Origin: Thermococcus sp. LS1
GTDB taxonomy: Archaea; Methanobacteriota_B; Thermococci; Thermococcales; Thermococcaceae
Direction of reading: 5' to 3'
DNA: 64,000 bases
NCBI RefSeq assembly: GCF_012027395.1
Contig: NZ_SNUJ01000001.1
Location: 744,001-808,000, forward strand
Positions within the stretch are counted from its first letter, which is position 1, and each line of letters starts with the position of its first letter. The position numbers were made by a program, and so were the translations under genes. This document shows positions 62,536 through 64,000 of this stretch, piece after piece. The notes beneath the pieces were generated by a model. It saw only the letters and a list, made by a program, of their open reading frames with translations, was not told the DNA's origin and ran no database searches.

Positions 62536-63864
62536 GTGGGGAAGCTTAAGCTGAGCGACAGGCAGCTCTATGCCATCATTGAAGCTGTTAAGCTTGGTGA
62601 GGAGCTTAAGCCGAGCCAGCAGGCTAAGAGAAAGGCCTTCGCCAAGTATAAAATCGAAGGCTGGGAAAATTCCAAGCTAACGGGTATATTTTACTCCATT
62701 CAGCGCAGACTCGGTTTGATAGATGAGATAATAGAAGAGCTTGTTGGCGTTTCCCCGTTCATCCTCGACCCGTGGCTGAGGGCTACGCTGAGGGTTGCCA
62801 TTGAGGTGTCGGTCTTTAGGGATCCAAACGAGAGGACGAGGCAACATCTCAAGGGGCTCGCCCAGTTTCTATCGAAGAAAACGCACCCCTTTGTGGGCTA
62901 TTACTACTACGACCTTCTTCCGAGGATTCTTGAGTACGTTCCAAAGCTCGACACCGAAGAGAAGCGCCTGAAGTGGGACTACCTCTTCCCCGAGTGGTTC
63001 ATAAAAAGAATGAAAGAACTCATTGGAGACGAGGCGGAGGAGCTTCTCAAGGCCCTCAACGAGACCCTGCCGACGAGCATGAGGGTTAACCTGCTGAAAA
63101 CGAGCGTTGAAGAGGTCGAGGATTATCTAAAAAGCAAAAATGTCCGCTTTGAGAGGAGTGAGCGCGTTGGAACAGTTTTGAGAATCCTCGACTCCTTCAA
63201 CCCTGAGTGGCTCTTCAACAAGGGCTGGACAATTCCCCAGGAGGAAGCGGCAGCGATTGCCTCACTTGTTCTGGCCCCGGAACCTGGCGAGACCGTCGTT
63301 GATCTGGCCGCCGCTCCTGGCGGAAAGACTGCCCACATGGCAGAGCTGATGAACAACAGAGGCAAAATCTACGCTTTTGACATTGACTCGGCGAGGATAA
63401 AGCGCATGAAGGAAGTTCTCAGGAGGACTGGGGTTGAGATAGCCGAGACCATAAAGGCCGACGGCAGAAAAGCACCGGGAATTCTCGGTGAGAGAATAGC
63501 CGACAGAGTCCTTCTTGATGCACCGTGCACGAGCGACGGGACGATAGCCAAAAATCCAGAGCTTAGATGGCGTCTGCGTGAGAAAAATATTTCAAAGGTC
63601 GTTCAGCTCCAGAAGGAGCTCATTGAGAGTGCCTGGAAGCTTTTGAAGCCTGGGGGGAGGCTGCTTTATTCAACCTGCTCGATGCTGCCAGAAGAAAACG
63701 AGGGCGTTGTGGAGTGGTTCCTGAAGAGGCATAAGAATGCTGAACTGATACCACTAAACGGTCCCTACGATGAGGGATTTCTGCCCGGAACGATGAGGGC
63801 GTGGCCTCACAGACATAAAACGATAGGCTTCTTCTATGCCCTGATAGAAAAGAAAGGGGATTAG
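62536..63864 (+). CDS. RsmB/NOP-type RNA m5C methyltransferase
   Basis: 442 residues: N-terminal NusB-like helical domain (LSDRQLYAIIEAVKLGEEL...QQAKRKAFAKY) and C-terminal NOL1/NOP2/Sun domain with SMRVNLLKTSVEEVEDYL, VVDLAAAPGGKTAHMAELM, DAPCTSDGT and YSTCSMLPEENEGVV (catalytic and resolving Cys). Substrate, tRNA or rRNA, not decided by sequence. GTG start nine bases after copy 2 of the HEAT pair. Confidence 0.92.
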   Translation: MGKLKLSDRQLYAIIEAVKLGEELKPSQQAKRKAFAKYKIEGWENSKLTGIFYSIQRRLGLIDEIIEELVGVSPFILDPWLRATLRVAIEVSVFRDPNERTRQHLKGLAQFLSKKTHPFVGYYYYDLLPRILEYVPKLDTEEKRLKWDYLFPEWFIKRMKELIGDEAEELLKALNETLPTSMRVNLLKTSVEEVEDYLKSKNVRFERSERVGTVLRILDSFNPEWLFNKGWTIPQEEAAAIASLVLAPEPGETVVDLAAAPGGKTAHMAELMNNRGKIYAFDIDSARIKRMKEVLRRTGVEIAETIKADGRKAPGILGERIADRVLLDAPCTSDGTIAKNPELRWRLREKNISKVVQLQKELIESAWKLLKPGGRLLYSTCSMLPEENEGVVEWFLKRHKNAELIPLNGPYDEGFLPGTMRAWPHRHKTIGFFYALIEKKGD

Positions 63865-64000
63865 GACTCCTTATCTACCTTTACCCTTAGCTCGTTGGCG
63901 AACCAGTTCACCCTCTGCGGGAACGGTATCTCTATTCCCGCCTCGTCCAGAGCCTTCTTGATTCTGGATATGACCTCAGTCCTGACGTCGAACCACTTCT
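63861..64000 (-). CDS. MscS-family mechanosensitive channel, C-terminal fragment
   Basis: The last 45 codons of a minus-strand gene that continues past the window: KWFDVRTEVISRIKKALDEA then GIEIPFPQRVNWFANELRVK. The D-x-R-x-x-V...KALDEAGI-x-IPFPQ pattern is the soluble end of MscS channels. The stop overlaps the convergent RsmB-like stop. Confidence 0.85.
   Translation of the reverse strand, partial: KWFDVRTEVISRIKKALDEAGIEIPFPQRVNWFANELRVKVDKES

Overview
The window is chromosomal DNA of a hyperthermophilic euryarchaeon of the order Thermococcales, most likely a Thermococcus. Evidence: an archaeal purine pathway (PurP, PurS/Q/L, split GMP synthase), ribosomal proteins S24e, S27ae and L41e next to Rpo7 and Spt4, a GTP-dependent dephospho-CoA kinase, Dph2, TYW1, a CetZ-type tubulin, Tk-subtilisin-like proteases, GGTGAT-type ribosome binding sites and TATA promoters of the GCTTAAA type.

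Layout. 1-660: end of pdxS and pdxT (vitamin B6). 695-17636: a large purine cluster (purF, purC, purM, purT, purE, purD, purP1, purSQL-purP2, guaA in two subunits) with divergent promoters that share one operator-like motif at a fixed distance from the TATA box. Inside this cluster, between purP1 and purS, sits an AT-rich cassette (8754-11421): a short peptide gene, a radical SAM/SPASM enzyme, a second homologous short peptide gene and an MFS transporter. This looks like an undescribed RiPP (ribosomally made, modified peptide) locus and is the main discovery candidate. A decayed gene (11519-11944) lies next to it.

17799-31268: a long leftward operon that starts with a secreted alpha/alpha-toroid repeat protein and a CetZ tubulin, continues through a membrane protein and six type IV pilin-like proteins (class III-type signal peptides, two of them very large) and ends with a DUF2101-like membrane protein. 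31339-38716: TYW1, a HemK-like methyltransferase, a tandem pair of subtilisin-like proteases, and the ppa-rpo7-spt4-DPCK-S24e-S27ae operon. 38828-44535: a leftward set of three DUF1102/TasA-like secreted proteins, a SipW-type signal peptidase, a Cys/His-rich secreted protein and a DUF5305-like protein, preceded by two winged-helix genes and an operator array. This resembles a biofilm-fibre locus.

44941-51649: tRNA-Gln(CTG), tRNA-Pro(CGG), a dolichol-phosphate mannose synthase, an M28-type aminopeptidase, HTH regulator, phosphoesterase, L41e, nitrilase. 51666-58642: a methyltransferase, a triplicated family of membrane proteins with an HTH gene, a PadR/SdpI-like/YhfC-like/YbjQ operon with a 21-bp palindrome at its promoter, and a secreted permuted NlpC/P60-like protein. 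58871-64000: dph2, an rRNA-type methyltransferase, two HEAT-repeat paralogues, an RsmB-like m5C methyltransferase and the C-terminus of a MscS-type channel.

Start codons were chosen mainly by the position of the ribosome binding site (GGTG/GGTGAT, usually 4-8 bases upstream) and the TATA box. Names rest on motif recognition from memory; no database search was possible.
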